Assembly: GCA_947374865.1 (NCBI GenBank)
Contig: CANCDR010000002.1
Location: forward strand, 62,001-126,000
DNA length: 64,000 bases
Source: Oxalobacteraceae bacterium
Lineage (GTDB): Bacteria > Pseudomonadota > Gammaproteobacteria > Burkholderiales > Burkholderiaceae_D
Reading direction: 5' to 3'
In this document: positions 24,656 through 33,423 of the stretch, one piece after another
Numbering within the stretch: the stretch's first letter is position 1
Layout: every line of letters starts with the position of its first letter
Program-made: the position numbers and the translations under genes
The notes under the pieces: generated by a model
Databases searched by the model: none
What the model saw: the letters and a program-made list of their open reading frames with translations, nothing else
Told to the model about the DNA's origin: nothing

Positions 24656-26718
24656 GGTGTTCCCCTGGCGCGCCAGGCCTGTAAAAATGGCGTATCAACG
24701 TCCGGTCTGGCCTGCAAAATAATGCGCTGTTCACTCATCGTGCTGCGCAGGTAAGCGGCCAGCACACTTTTGCAAGGTACACAGCCGTCCGCCACATCCT
24801 GCAGCGATTTTTGTGCCGCCAAACGCTGCGTATCGTTACGCAGCCGTCCGGTGATCCAGTCCTGTGCCTGTGCACGCCATAGCGCTGGCATCAGCGTATC
24901 CGCATTCAGTGCGCGCACCAGTTCCGCCAGCTCGGCCGGCACAAACACCGGCGGCAAACCTTGCGCACGACGATAACTCGCCGCACCGGCCATATCGCCG
25001 GTCATGCGTTTTTCTTCCTTGAGCGCTGGTGGGACGAAGGCGGTGCGGTGCAGGTAAATACGCTCGGCCTGCTGTAATTGTTTGATCGCTTCCAGGGCCT
25101 TGATTTCGAAAGGCAAGGCCGGCGCAGGCGTCAATGCGCGCAGATGTTTTTCGGCCTCCCACATGGCACTGAGCGCGCGCCGCAGGACCTCTTTGGTGGC
25201 TTCATCAAACAAGGTCGCGTTTTCGGCCTGATCGTGGGCATGACCAAATTGCGCCAGCAGATTGTCTTGCGCACTTTTTCCGCTCTTCTCCTGATGACCA
25301 TCGTCGGCATCATGTTCATCACCGAACAGACTCGATTCCTCGCCCAGAAACTGGCCATACCGCAGCCTGAGCTGCGACTGATCGGCGGCGATGGCTTCAC
25401 TGCGCTCACGGATGATTTTGCTACCGATCGCCGGCGTGGCTCGGATATCGGCGATCAGCTGCTCGGTGTCGATGATGATTTGCCGCTGACTACGCAGGCT
25501 CTCCGGTTTCACCAGACTCGGCAGCGCCGAGGCTTCCAGATCTTCGGCTGACGGGCCCGGCAAACGCAGCGTATAAGTGGGCGACTGCGTGGTGTGCGGA
25601 TGAAGCGGGGCGTTGTCTGTTGCGCGCACAAAAAAGTACAACTCATCGCCCGGCTCCATGCCCAGTTCTGTCAGCGTCCAGCGTTTATTCATGCTGCGCA
25701 CATGGGGATCCGCAGACGCCGGCAGCGGCATTTCACGATCCTGGAAACGAATATTTTCGCCGCTGCCGCGCGCTAAGGTCATATGCAGACTGGCGCGCAC
25801 CAGCGCATAGTCGTCACGTACGGCCACGCTGATCGCGACACTGGTGGCTTGCGGTGCAATGACTTCAATCAGTTCGGCTGGCGCAGTGATGCTGATCTCT
25901 GGCGCCAGATCAGGTTTAACGCGTAGTGTAAATCGCGCGCCGGGCTGGCTGTTTTCGGACTGCAGCACACGGCTGCGCCAAAATACCGATTCCGTGGCCT
26001 CCCACTGCGCGCAATGCGCCTTCATGGATAGGAGCTGACCATCGCTCAGTTCAATCTGCAGCGCAGCATCGGAAGAATTCTGCTGGCACCAGCGCACCTG
26101 ACTATGTTCGGGCACATCCAGGTCCCGCGCGACCGATTCGAACGGCGCCATACCGGTGTATGCCGGCGGCGTGACAGTCAACACCAGCGTTTGCTGCGTC
26201 AGGCTGGCCAGAACCCGGCTGAGCAGCGGCGGCTGCCCGTCACGTCCATCCTGCAGGAGCCACCATGTCAGGCTGGCAGCCATCAGGACCGGACCACACC
26301 AGATCCACGGCGTGGGCACACGCTCGCGCGTGATGCGACGCATTGCATCTTGACTCATGAGCGCCGACAAACGTTCAAGCAGACGCCGTCTTTGTAGCTG
26401 CGCGAGGGGAGACATGGCAGCGCCGTCTGACATGGCCAGTAAGGCACTGCTGTCTTCGAGAGCCGGCAGCGTCGCATCCAGCCAGCGCGGCCAGTCGCGT
26501 TGCAGACGACGGTGCCAGTAAAGTCCATCCAGGATGAGTGCGAGCAGCCAGACCAGCAGCGCGCACACAAAGGCTGGCACGGTGCGGACTAACATCAGGC
26601 ACGGCAAGCCGCACACTAGCCACAGTGGCACACGCCGGCGCAGCACGGCCCGCCATAATTGGCCGAGCAGAGGCGCCATGATGTCAGCGTCATGGTGCAT
26701 GTCAAATCCGGCGCGCAT
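24652..26718 (-). CDS. DUF4175 family membrane protein
   Basis: 688 residues. Two close N-terminal helices (PLWLVCGLPCLMLVRTVPAFVCALLVWLLALIL region) and a third near residue 150 (CGPVLMAASLTWWLL) precede a long extracytoplasmic region with beta-rich stretches (TLVLTVTPPAYTGM; EISITAPAELIEVIAPQ) and an acidic helical C-terminal half. The domain order fits DUF4175, a family found beside MoxR/DUF58/BatA-type genes. The first ATG (26718) overlaps the upstream gene by 17 bases. The in-frame ATG at 26700, just after the upstream stop and preceded by GGA, is an equally good start. CVPCKS near the C-terminus is the only CxxC. Confidence 0.78.
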   Translation of the reverse strand: MRAGFDMHHDADIMAPLLGQLWRAVLRRRVPLWLVCGLPCLMLVRTVPAFVCALLVWLLALILDGLYWHRRLQRDWPRWLDATLPALEDSSALLAMSDGAAMSPLAQLQRRRLLERLSALMSQDAMRRITRERVPTPWIWCGPVLMAASLTWWLLQDGRDGQPPLLSRVLASLTQQTLVLTVTPPAYTGMAPFESVARDLDVPEHSQVRWCQQNSSDAALQIELSDGQLLSMKAHCAQWEATESVFWRSRVLQSENSQPGARFTLRVKPDLAPEISITAPAELIEVIAPQATSVAISVAVRDDYALVRASLHMTLARGSGENIRFQDREMPLPASADPHVRSMNKRWTLTELGMEPGDELYFFVRATDNAPLHPHTTQSPTYTLRLPGPSAEDLEASALPSLVKPESLRSQRQIIIDTEQLIADIRATPAIGSKIIRERSEAIAADQSQLRLRYGQFLGEESSLFGDEHDADDGHQEKSGKSAQDNLLAQFGHAHDQAENATLFDEATKEVLRRALSAMWEAEKHLRALTPAPALPFEIKALEAIKQLQQAERIYLHRTAFVPPALKEEKRMTGDMAGAASYRRAQGLPPVFVPAELAELVRALNADTLMPALWRAQAQDWITGRLRNDTQRLAAQKSLQDVADGCVPCKSVLAAYLRSTMSEQRIILQARPDVDTPFLQAWRARGTP

Positions 26719-27829
26719 GTGTCAGGCCCCGTTCCATGACAAATAAGATGATCAACAGCCAGGCCAAGCTTGATGGCTTCCCCTCATGTGAGGAACCTGC
26801 GGAACCTGCGGAACCTGCCGTCAAACTTGTAAAAAAATTCGCTGCAGCGGATGCACTGTGCACAATGGGCGCCGGCAAGGTCTGGTTCGTCACCGGATAG
26901 GCCGCCGTCGTTTGCGTGAGCAGCTGCCAGCTGGCATGCAAGCCGCGTAGTGTTTGTGCATCCCGTGGCGGCCAATCGCTAGAAAACCAGAACCGACCGC
27001 GCGCACTGTCGGCATAGCGCAAATCGATTCCCTCAATTCGCAGCGCGGTGGTCTGCGCCGCTTCCGGCAGCACCGGTGCGGCGGCAATCCACCATAAGGG
27101 AGCGCGCCAGTTTGTGGGTGGAGCGCTCGTGGCATCGTCCCAGATCAGCAGTTCAGTTTGCGCATTGGGTTCGCTGTCAAAGACCGTGCGCGGCGAACCT
27201 GTTCCGGCCAGCTCGAAGGCGGCGAATAGCGCTAGCCACTGTGGCCTGCGCGTTGCATTCGTGACCAGGGTGATGTGGCGTTGGCGCGGCGGTGTCGGTG
27301 CTGATGACGCTGATCCTGTTGACGCTTCTTGCACACGCAAGATCAGCGGATGCGCCAGCTGCGGCAGATGCGCCGTCAGCGGCAGCTGCTCGGCCTTGGC
27401 GATCAACAGCAAACGCGCAGACGGCCGCCAGGCACGTTCATGCTGCGCGACCCAATCCAATATCGAGGCACAATTTTCTGCCGGGCTGCAAATAGGCACA
27501 CGCTCTGCACTGCCCATGCCGGCTTCGTTCATTTGCTGTTCGGCCCAGACGGCATCGACCGCCGGCGCCAGCAAAACGGTGTCCTCGCGCCAAGCCAATA
27601 CGGTATCGGCCAGCCAGGCGATCAATACGCTGAGTAGTACGCAGCGCAGCAGTAACAGCAGCGTCTCGGTCCAGCGCCAGACCCGCTGCTGCTGCGGTGC
27701 CGTGGCAGGTAAAAATCGTGCGCTAGCGAGTGGCTCAGTCTGCTGGCGCTCACGCTTTTGCCGATGCCACCAGATCGGCAACAAGAGTAAAGGCAAGGCC
27801 AGCCACCACCATGGCCAAACGCTGCTCAT
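26702..27829 (-). CDS. BatA-like membrane protein (double-transmembrane N-terminus)
   Basis: 375 residues. Two N-terminal helices (WPWWWLALPLLLLPIWW, LLLLLRCVLLSVLIAWLA) form the aerotolerance/BatA N-terminal region that anchors MoxR-associated von Willebrand proteins. A periplasmic region of weak conservation and a C-terminal helix (LAWLLIILFVMERGL) follow. The VWA domain of classical BatA is not obvious. A short Gly-Ser-Ala repeat (TAGSAGSAGSS) lies before the last helix. It overlaps the DUF58 stop by four bases (ATGA). A role in a membrane complex with the DUF58 and MoxR proteins is inferred from the conserved gene neighbourhood. Confidence 0.72.
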   Translation of the reverse strand: MSSVWPWWWLALPLLLLPIWWHRQKRERQQTEPLASARFLPATAPQQQRVWRWTETLLLLLRCVLLSVLIAWLADTVLAWREDTVLLAPAVDAVWAEQQMNEAGMGSAERVPICSPAENCASILDWVAQHERAWRPSARLLLIAKAEQLPLTAHLPQLAHPLILRVQEASTGSASSAPTPPRQRHITLVTNATRRPQWLALFAAFELAGTGSPRTVFDSEPNAQTELLIWDDATSAPPTNWRAPLWWIAAAPVLPEAAQTTALRIEGIDLRYADSARGRFWFSSDWPPRDAQTLRGLHASWQLLTQTTAAYPVTNQTLPAPIVHSASAAANFFTSLTAGSAGSAGSSHEGKPSSLAWLLIILFVMERGLTHARRI

Positions 27830-28719
27830 GCGCGCGCCTTGGGTCCGGCCTGACGCAGCCAGGAGCGTAATACACTGGCGGCCGGCTGCTCAATGACGGC
27901 GTTGAGCATGGCGATATCGTGCTGCTTAAATTGCGCGGCCAGCTGCGCAAAATGCGCCGTGTGCTGCGTTAGGTAAGCCGCCCTACCCTCGCGCGTGAGG
28001 CCATGCACGGCACTGCCCTGTTCCGGATCGCGATACGGCGTCTGCAATGAAAAATCCGCCGTCCGTTCAGCCTCTGTCTGCAGGCACAGTGCACGCACAT
28101 CGTGACGCATGTGACGCAAACGCAGCAAGGCTTCGCACATCGGCGAAGGGTTGTCGAGGAAATCACTGACAGCATAAACAAGACTCGGGGAACGGGCAAA
28201 ATGCAGGCTTGCACGTACCGATGCGGTGGCGGGAAATTGGCCTTCGGGCGTACTGCGCATGAGCTGCGCTAATACCCGCTGCAATTGCCGCGCACCGCGC
28301 GCAGCGGGCGTAAAACGCATCCGCTCGCCACTGCCAATCAGAAGACCAAAGGCATCGCCCTGGCGCTGTGCAATGGCGGCCACGCAGGCCAGCACACTAC
28401 GGGCATAGGCCAGCTTGGTCAGACCGGGCACACTGCGACTGGGTTCGGCCATCGAGGCGCTGGCATCGAGCCACAGCCAGACTGCAACGTGGCTGTCGCG
28501 CTCGGCTTCACGCACATAATATCGATCCGCACGCGCCAGCAATTTCCAATCCACGCGACGCCATTCATCGCCCGGCGCATAGGCGCGGTATTCAGAAAAC
28601 TCCACCCCGGCACCGCGCTCACGGCCGGCATGAATACCATGACCAAGACCGGCCAGCACATGGCGAATCACCAGATTCAGATCGGTCGTGTGCGCCAGCA
28701 GTGCTGATGTTGCCTGCAT
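27826..28719 (-). CDS. DUF58 (VWA-like) protein
   Basis: 297 residues with the hallmark DUF58 block GAGVEFSEYRAYAPGDEWRR followed by VDWKLLARADRYYVREAE. The DASASM motif (DxSxS, about 92-97) of the following VWA-like fold is a metal-ion-dependent adhesion site. No membrane segment, so cytoplasmic or peripheral. DUF58 proteins pair with MoxR AAA+ ATPases, which are thought to remodel or insert factors into client proteins through the VWA partner. It lies 3 bases downstream of the MoxR stop. Confidence 0.88.
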   Translation of the reverse strand: MQATSALLAHTTDLNLVIRHVLAGLGHGIHAGRERGAGVEFSEYRAYAPGDEWRRVDWKLLARADRYYVREAERDSHVAVWLWLDASASMAEPSRSVPGLTKLAYARSVLACVAAIAQRQGDAFGLLIGSGERMRFTPAARGARQLQRVLAQLMRSTPEGQFPATASVRASLHFARSPSLVYAVSDFLDNPSPMCEALLRLRHMRHDVRALCLQTEAERTADFSLQTPYRDPEQGSAVHGLTREGRAAYLTQHTAHFAQLAAQFKQHDIAMLNAVIEQPAASVLRSWLRQAGPKARA

Positions 28720-28722
28720 CGG

Positions 28723-29733
28723 TTAGTCGACGCTGATGTGTTCGCGCAGAGACTGCAAAATGCTGGCAATTGCTACGCCATCCGCTTCCGCCTCAAAATT
28801 ACGCGATACCCGATGCGACAGCACCGGCAGTAAGAGCGCCGTCAAATCGTCACGCGTAACAGCCAGCCGACCGTGCATGAGCGCGCGCGCTTTGGCGGCC
28901 AGCACCAGCGCCTGCCCTGCGCGCGGACCGGCACCCCAGCCAACGTGTTTTTTAATCGCTGGTACGGTCGATATCTGCGGGCGTGTCGCGCGCACTAAGC
29001 GGGTGGCGTAGCGCAGCAGATGCTCGCCAATTTCAATCTCCCGCACCAGTGCCTGCAGCTTCAAGAGGCTGGCCACATCCATCACCGGCTGCGCCTGCGC
29101 CAAGGCACCATGGGTGGTGCGCGAGACCATCGACATCTCATCCTCTTCGTTGGGATAGACGACTTCGATACGCAAAAGGAAGCGGTCGAGCTGGGCTTCC
29201 GGCAGCGGATACGTACCAGACTGCTCAATCGGATTTTGCGTCGCCAGAACAAAAAAGGGTTCCGGCAGGCGATGCGTCTGACCGGCGAAGGTAACGCTGT
29301 GTTCCTGCATCGCTTCTAACAGCGCCGACTGAGTTTTCGGTGGCGCACGGTTGATTTCATCGGCCAGCAGGATCTGGGTAAATACCGGCCCCTGCTGAAA
29401 GCGAAACTCGCGCTTATGCGTGGCCAGGTCTTCTTCGAGAATCTCGGTGCCGACAATGTCCGACGGCATTAAGTCCGGCGTGAACTGCACCCGCCGAAAT
29501 TCCATCGCGGTGGCTTGCGCGAGCGTTTTCACCAGCAATGTCTTGCCCAGTCCGGGCACACCCTCGACCAGTGCATGACCACCGCCGAGCAAACAGATCA
29601 GTAATTCATCGATCACGTCTTCCTGGCCGATGATGACTTGCTGCATGCTGCGCTTGAGGGCTTCGGCCTTGCCGCTCAAGTCACTGATTTGTTCTTCACT
29701 CCAGGCCAACGGTGATCGTTCTGACACGGTCAA
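28723..29733 (-). CDS. MoxR-family AAA+ ATPase
   Basis: 336 residues. Walker A GVPGLGKTLLVKTLA is near residue 60, Walker B LLADEINRAPPKTQSALLEAMQE, and sensor 1 ATQNPIEQSGTYPLPEAQLDRFL, all diagnostic of the MoxR group. It is a cytoplasmic hexameric chaperone-like ATPase that works with VWA/DUF58 partners. It overlaps the DUF4159 stop by four bases. In this operon it follows TldD/TldE and DUF4159 and precedes the DUF58, BatA-like and DUF4175 genes, so the complex is likely a membrane-associated maturation machine; the client is unknown. Confidence 0.93.
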   Translation of the reverse strand: MTVSERSPLAWSEEQISDLSGKAEALKRSMQQVIIGQEDVIDELLICLLGGGHALVEGVPGLGKTLLVKTLAQATAMEFRRVQFTPDLMPSDIVGTEILEEDLATHKREFRFQQGPVFTQILLADEINRAPPKTQSALLEAMQEHSVTFAGQTHRLPEPFFVLATQNPIEQSGTYPLPEAQLDRFLLRIEVVYPNEEDEMSMVSRTTHGALAQAQPVMDVASLLKLQALVREIEIGEHLLRYATRLVRATRPQISTVPAIKKHVGWGAGPRAGQALVLAAKARALMHGRLAVTRDDLTALLLPVLSHRVSRNFEAEADGVAIASILQSLREHISVD

Positions 29734-30350
29734 GCTCCTAATGCATATTGAATAATGTTCACGGCAAAACGTGTATTGTCGATCGCCAGCCAGCGCTTAT
29801 TGCGGAAGTCGTAATCCCATTCGCAGCCGTAATCCTTGTTACTGTATAAAACGCGGATACGGCCGCCAAATTCAATCGCCCGCAGATAGTCGTGCACCAG
29901 ATCGTCACCCCAGCCATTGAGTTCGACGCTGGTATTGGGCGGGCCATCAAAGTGGAAGAAGCTGGAATAAACCCGGTGCGTATTCGGAATCTTGTGCAAG
30001 GCACGAGCACCAAAAATGCCCGCCATCTCGCCTTCAAACGAGCGCGCAAACAAACCATCGATATCATGATTGCAGTCGTCGACAAAGACGAAGCCCCCGC
30101 CACGCACATAACGGGAAAGATTATTCCGCTCGGCCGGAGAAAACTGCACCAGCTTGTGGCCGGCCAGATAACAGAACGGCGCCTCCAGCATTTTGGGATC
30201 CGACAGGGCAATCACGCGCTCTACCGGATCGACCCGCAAACTGGTGTACTCCACCAGCGAATTGAGGATATTACTCGGCATGCGCAGATCAACATCCCAA
30301 TCGCCGGAGTCATACATGAGGCGCGTAAAATAAAAATCGTAACTCGCCAT
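29730..30350 (-). CDS. DUF4159 protein
   Basis: 206 residues, soluble, with no signal peptide. It opens with YDFYFTRLMYDSGDWDVDLRMP and contains an amidotransferase-like Rossmann pattern (LAGHKLVQFSPAERNNLSRYVRGGGFVFVDDCNHD) and a C-terminal RIRVLYSNKDYGCEWDY. These are typical of DUF4159, usually fused to or next to MoxR-DUF58-BatA proteins. No nucleophile triad is apparent, so it may be a binding rather than catalytic domain. It sits 17 bases downstream of the second TldE gene and overlaps moxR. Confidence 0.85.
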   Translation of the reverse strand: MASYDFYFTRLMYDSGDWDVDLRMPSNILNSLVEYTSLRVDPVERVIALSDPKMLEAPFCYLAGHKLVQFSPAERNNLSRYVRGGGFVFVDDCNHDIDGLFARSFEGEMAGIFGARALHKIPNTHRVYSSFFHFDGPPNTSVELNGWGDDLVHDYLRAIEFGGRIRVLYSNKDYGCEWDYDFRNKRWLAIDNTRFAVNIIQYALGA

Positions 30351-30367
30351 CTATTGATAATTCCCGA

Positions 30368-31705
30368 TCACACCGCGTCAGACAAGGACGTAAAGTTAAA
30401 GTCGCGCACCCGCATGGCAGGAATCGCCATCTTGAACCGAACCTCATCGCCGGTAATAATTTCCGGCGTTCCCAAGGCGTCGATATTATTAAGCATCGAT
30501 ACCGGGCTTTCATTGAAACGGAAATTTTTCACCGGATGCTTGATCTTGCCGTTTTCGATATAGAAGGTACCGTCACGCGTTAAGCCTGTCAGCAGCAAGG
30601 ACTGCGGATCGACCATACGGATATACCAGGTACGGGTCACCAGAATGCCTTTCTTGGTACCGGCGATCAGCTCGGCAGTCGATTGATTCGTGCCTGCCAT
30701 GATCATGTTGCCATGCCGGCCCTGCGCTTTTAAGCCCTGCTTTTGCGCCCAGAACAGCGAATAGTCGAGCGAATTGACTTTGCCATTCTTGATCACGTCC
30801 TGACGCTGGCGTGCCAGCATGCTCGTGGCATCCCATGGTCGCACCGGCACATTGGCATCCCATGGATCGGCCCAGACATTGACCTGCTCATCGAATAATT
30901 TTTCACCAAGACGATTACCACCGCCCTTTTTCGACAAAAAGCTGCGTCCCTCATCCGCCTGGCGCGCATCGAAGGCACCAAACATGCGGCCGATCAGTTC
31001 GGCCGTCGCATTTGGCTCGAGAATGACCGTGTAGCGTCCGGGCTCAAGCGCCTTGGCATCGACTGAGCGCAAGGCTTTTTCAATCGCCACAGCGGTCGCT
31101 TCACGCGGATCAAATTTGCTGATGTCACTGGCCGAACGTTTCACCCAGCCAGAACCGCGACCGTCTTCGGTGCGCGTAGTGCAGGTGAAGTCACTATCCG
31201 TATATTCCTGATGCGCGAAAACACCGTTGGAATTGGCCAGCGTTTCAAAGCTGGTGTTATCGACAAAATAACCCGCTGCGATCAGTTTGTTCTTGCGGCA
31301 GGCTTCAATACTGTGCGCCGCGACGCTGGCACGAAAATCCGGATCAATGGCAGCCGTCTTGGCGTTAAAGGTGGCCGATGGCGGGTAATCCTGTTTTTTG
31401 ATCGCCGGTGTAAATTCCGGATTTTCCGGCGCCAGGCGTGCCAGATCCTCTGCACGACGGACGACTTTTTCCAAGGACTTATCATCAAATTCATTGATCG
31501 CTGCCGTACCCTGGCGCTTACCAAACGCGACCGATACCGACAGCTGAACATTTTCTACCAGCCCGGCAGTCGAGACATTGTTTAAGGCAAAGCGGATATT
31601 GCCGGTGCGGCCGCCATTGATGCTGACACGGCATTCATCGGCACTCGAGAGCGCAATGATCTTGTCGCAAATGCGTTTCGCTTCATCTTGGGTGAATAAT
31701 TTCAT
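30368..31705 (-). CDS. TldE/PmbA-like subunit, pair 2
   Basis: 445 residues, in the non-catalytic TldE/PmbA branch of the TldD/PmbA family: it lacks the HExxxH motif and begins directly with the helical domain (EAKRICDKIIALSSADECRVSINGG). No export signal is present. TldE normally forms a heterodimer with TldD that degrades unfolded or modified peptides and matures peptides such as microcin B17. It has the same length as the copy at 33424, and most residues match by eye. A conserved C-terminal block (RDFNFTSLSDAV) is identical in both. It lies 41 bases downstream of its TldD partner. Confidence 0.88.
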   Translation of the reverse strand: MKLFTQDEAKRICDKIIALSSADECRVSINGGRTGNIRFALNNVSTAGLVENVQLSVSVAFGKRQGTAAINEFDDKSLEKVVRRAEDLARLAPENPEFTPAIKKQDYPPSATFNAKTAAIDPDFRASVAAHSIEACRKNKLIAAGYFVDNTSFETLANSNGVFAHQEYTDSDFTCTTRTEDGRGSGWVKRSASDISKFDPREATAVAIEKALRSVDAKALEPGRYTVILEPNATAELIGRMFGAFDARQADEGRSFLSKKGGGNRLGEKLFDEQVNVWADPWDANVPVRPWDATSMLARQRQDVIKNGKVNSLDYSLFWAQKQGLKAQGRHGNMIMAGTNQSTAELIAGTKKGILVTRTWYIRMVDPQSLLLTGLTRDGTFYIENGKIKHPVKNFRFNESPVSMLNNIDALGTPEIITGDEVRFKMAIPAMRVRDFNFTSLSDAV

Positions 31706-31746
31706 CGTGTAATCCTGAGGTAAATACCAACGAAGTGCTAATCTAA

Positions 31747-33384
31747 TTAGCTAATTTTTCGGGCAGTATTAATGACATTGATGCCATTAAAACGCGTTGT
31801 ACTGGAACCGTGCGAGACGGCGCTGACCTGACTCGGCTGACCTTTGCCGTCGAAGAAAGAACCGCCAAAACGCCAGTCGCGTTCATCACAAATGGCGCCA
31901 CAGGCATTCCAGAAATCCTGCGTATTCGACTGGTAGGCCACATCTTCCAGGGGGCCGACAATTTTGCCGTTTTTAATTTCGAAATACAGCTGACCGCCGA
32001 ATTGAAAATTGTAACGTTGCTGATCAATCGAATACGATCCGCGACCCAGAATGTAAATACCTTTTTTCACATCCTGGACCATTTCATCCGGCGTCAAAGG
32101 CGTTTTGCCCGGCGCGAGTGAGACGTTTGGCATCCGCTGAAATTGCACGCTGCTCCAGCTGTCTGCGTAGGAGCAGCCATGCGAGGCCGCTTCATCAATG
32201 ATGTGCGCCTGATCGCGGGTAGCCTGATAATTTACCAGCACGCCGTCCTTGATGATGTCCCAGCGTTTGCATGGGACGCCTTCATCGTCATAGCCGACCG
32301 CGCCCAATGAACCGGGGGCGGTTTTATCGGCGATGATATTGACGCGCTCGTTGCCGAACTTGAAATTCTTGCTGCGCCATTTATCGAGCGTGGCAAAACT
32401 GGTGCCCGCATAATTGGCTTCATAGCCCAGTACCCGATCCAGTTCAGTCGGATGGCCGACCGATTCGTGGATCGTCAAGAACAGATGTTCGGGACTGAGC
32501 ACCAGATCGTATTTACCCGGCTCGACCGATTTGGCGGTGAGTTTTTCCCGCGCCTGCCGGCCGCAGGCACGTGCATCTTCAATCAGGTCATAGGAATTTT
32601 TATACAGCGTGGCCACCCCGCCGGCAGCGGCAATCTTGTCTTCGGCTTTGGCATCCAGATATTCAAAGCCCATCCCGACCGGCGTAGACAAACCGTCGCG
32701 GGTACGAAATTTATTGGTCGTCTTGTCGACCGCCGTGGCGGTGACCGGCGCCCACAAACGATGGATGTCCTGATCGATATAAGAGCCATCGGTGGAGGCA
32801 AAATACTTTTGCTGATTAATCTGGAACAGCTGCGAGCGCATGAAGCTAGCACCGCCGGCCAGCCCAGCCTGATTAGCCGCGATCAGCATCTCGGCCTTTT
32901 CCTTAATCGGTACCAAGCGCCAGTCTTTTTTGAATGGCGTGGCCCAGCTGACTTCGCCCACGCCTTTGACGGGCGCCAAGCGTACGGCTTCAGTCTGCAT
33001 TTTGGCATTGGCACGGGCGATCGCCACGGCCTGGCGTGCGGCGTTGGCAATCGCGTCTGGCGTCATATCGTTGGTCGATACAAAGCCGTAGGCGCCATTG
33101 GCAATCACGCGTACGCCCACACCCGCTGATTCGGTATTGGCGATACTTTCCACATTGGCGTCGCGCGTGATGATGAACTGGTTTAGATAACGTCCCAGCC
33201 GCACATCACAATAACTGGCGCCGGCCTTGGTAGCGGCCTCCATGGCGGTATCGGCGAGCTTTTTCTTCAGGCTCAGCGCCATGGGATTCATCAGCTCTTC
33301 GGCCGCAATGGCATGGCCAAAGGCAGGCATCAGCAATGCACCGAGGGAGGCACTGCCCAGATGCAGGAAATCGCGTCGTTCCAT
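31747..33384 (-). CDS. TldD-like metallopeptidase with Tat-type signal, pair 2
   Basis: 545 residues. The N-terminus MERRDFLHLGSASLGALL has a twin-arginine (RRxFL) motif, a hydrophobic stretch and AIAA, so Tat export is likely, whereas E. coli TldD is cytoplasmic. The zinc motif HESVGHPTELDR (HExxxH type) is intact. The C-terminal region that usually carries the third zinc ligand as CGKxGQ reads FFDGKGQPSQ, so that Cys seems absent. A conserved FWNACGAICDERDW segment has two cysteines that might substitute. It is co-transcribed with its TldE partner and the MoxR genes. Peptidase activity is inferred. Confidence 0.87.
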   Translation of the reverse strand: MERRDFLHLGSASLGALLMPAFGHAIAAEELMNPMALSLKKKLADTAMEAATKAGASYCDVRLGRYLNQFIITRDANVESIANTESAGVGVRVIANGAYGFVSTNDMTPDAIANAARQAVAIARANAKMQTEAVRLAPVKGVGEVSWATPFKKDWRLVPIKEKAEMLIAANQAGLAGGASFMRSQLFQINQQKYFASTDGSYIDQDIHRLWAPVTATAVDKTTNKFRTRDGLSTPVGMGFEYLDAKAEDKIAAAGGVATLYKNSYDLIEDARACGRQAREKLTAKSVEPGKYDLVLSPEHLFLTIHESVGHPTELDRVLGYEANYAGTSFATLDKWRSKNFKFGNERVNIIADKTAPGSLGAVGYDDEGVPCKRWDIIKDGVLVNYQATRDQAHIIDEAASHGCSYADSWSSVQFQRMPNVSLAPGKTPLTPDEMVQDVKKGIYILGRGSYSIDQQRYNFQFGGQLYFEIKNGKIVGPLEDVAYQSNTQDFWNACGAICDERDWRFGGSFFDGKGQPSQVSAVSHGSSTTRFNGINVINTARKIS

Positions 33385-33423
33385 TGTCAGATTCTTTCTA
33401 TCGGTATTGAAGCAAACAGCCCA

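Larger units (their letters stand above)
30368..33384 (-). repeat. Duplicated tldD-tldE module, distal copy
   Basis: This two-gene block mirrors the block at 33424-36433. Both have a 545-codon TldD followed by a 445-codon TldE in the same order and spacing (41 and 34 bases), with most residues identical by eye. Tandem duplication followed by divergence is the simplest origin. Confidence 0.85.

Noticed and set aside
26775-26825. Short GGAACCTGC repeats near the end of the BatA-like gene as a regulatory repeat
   Set aside because: They encode the Gly-Ser-Ala linker before the last helix and are sufficiently explained as low-complexity coding sequence.
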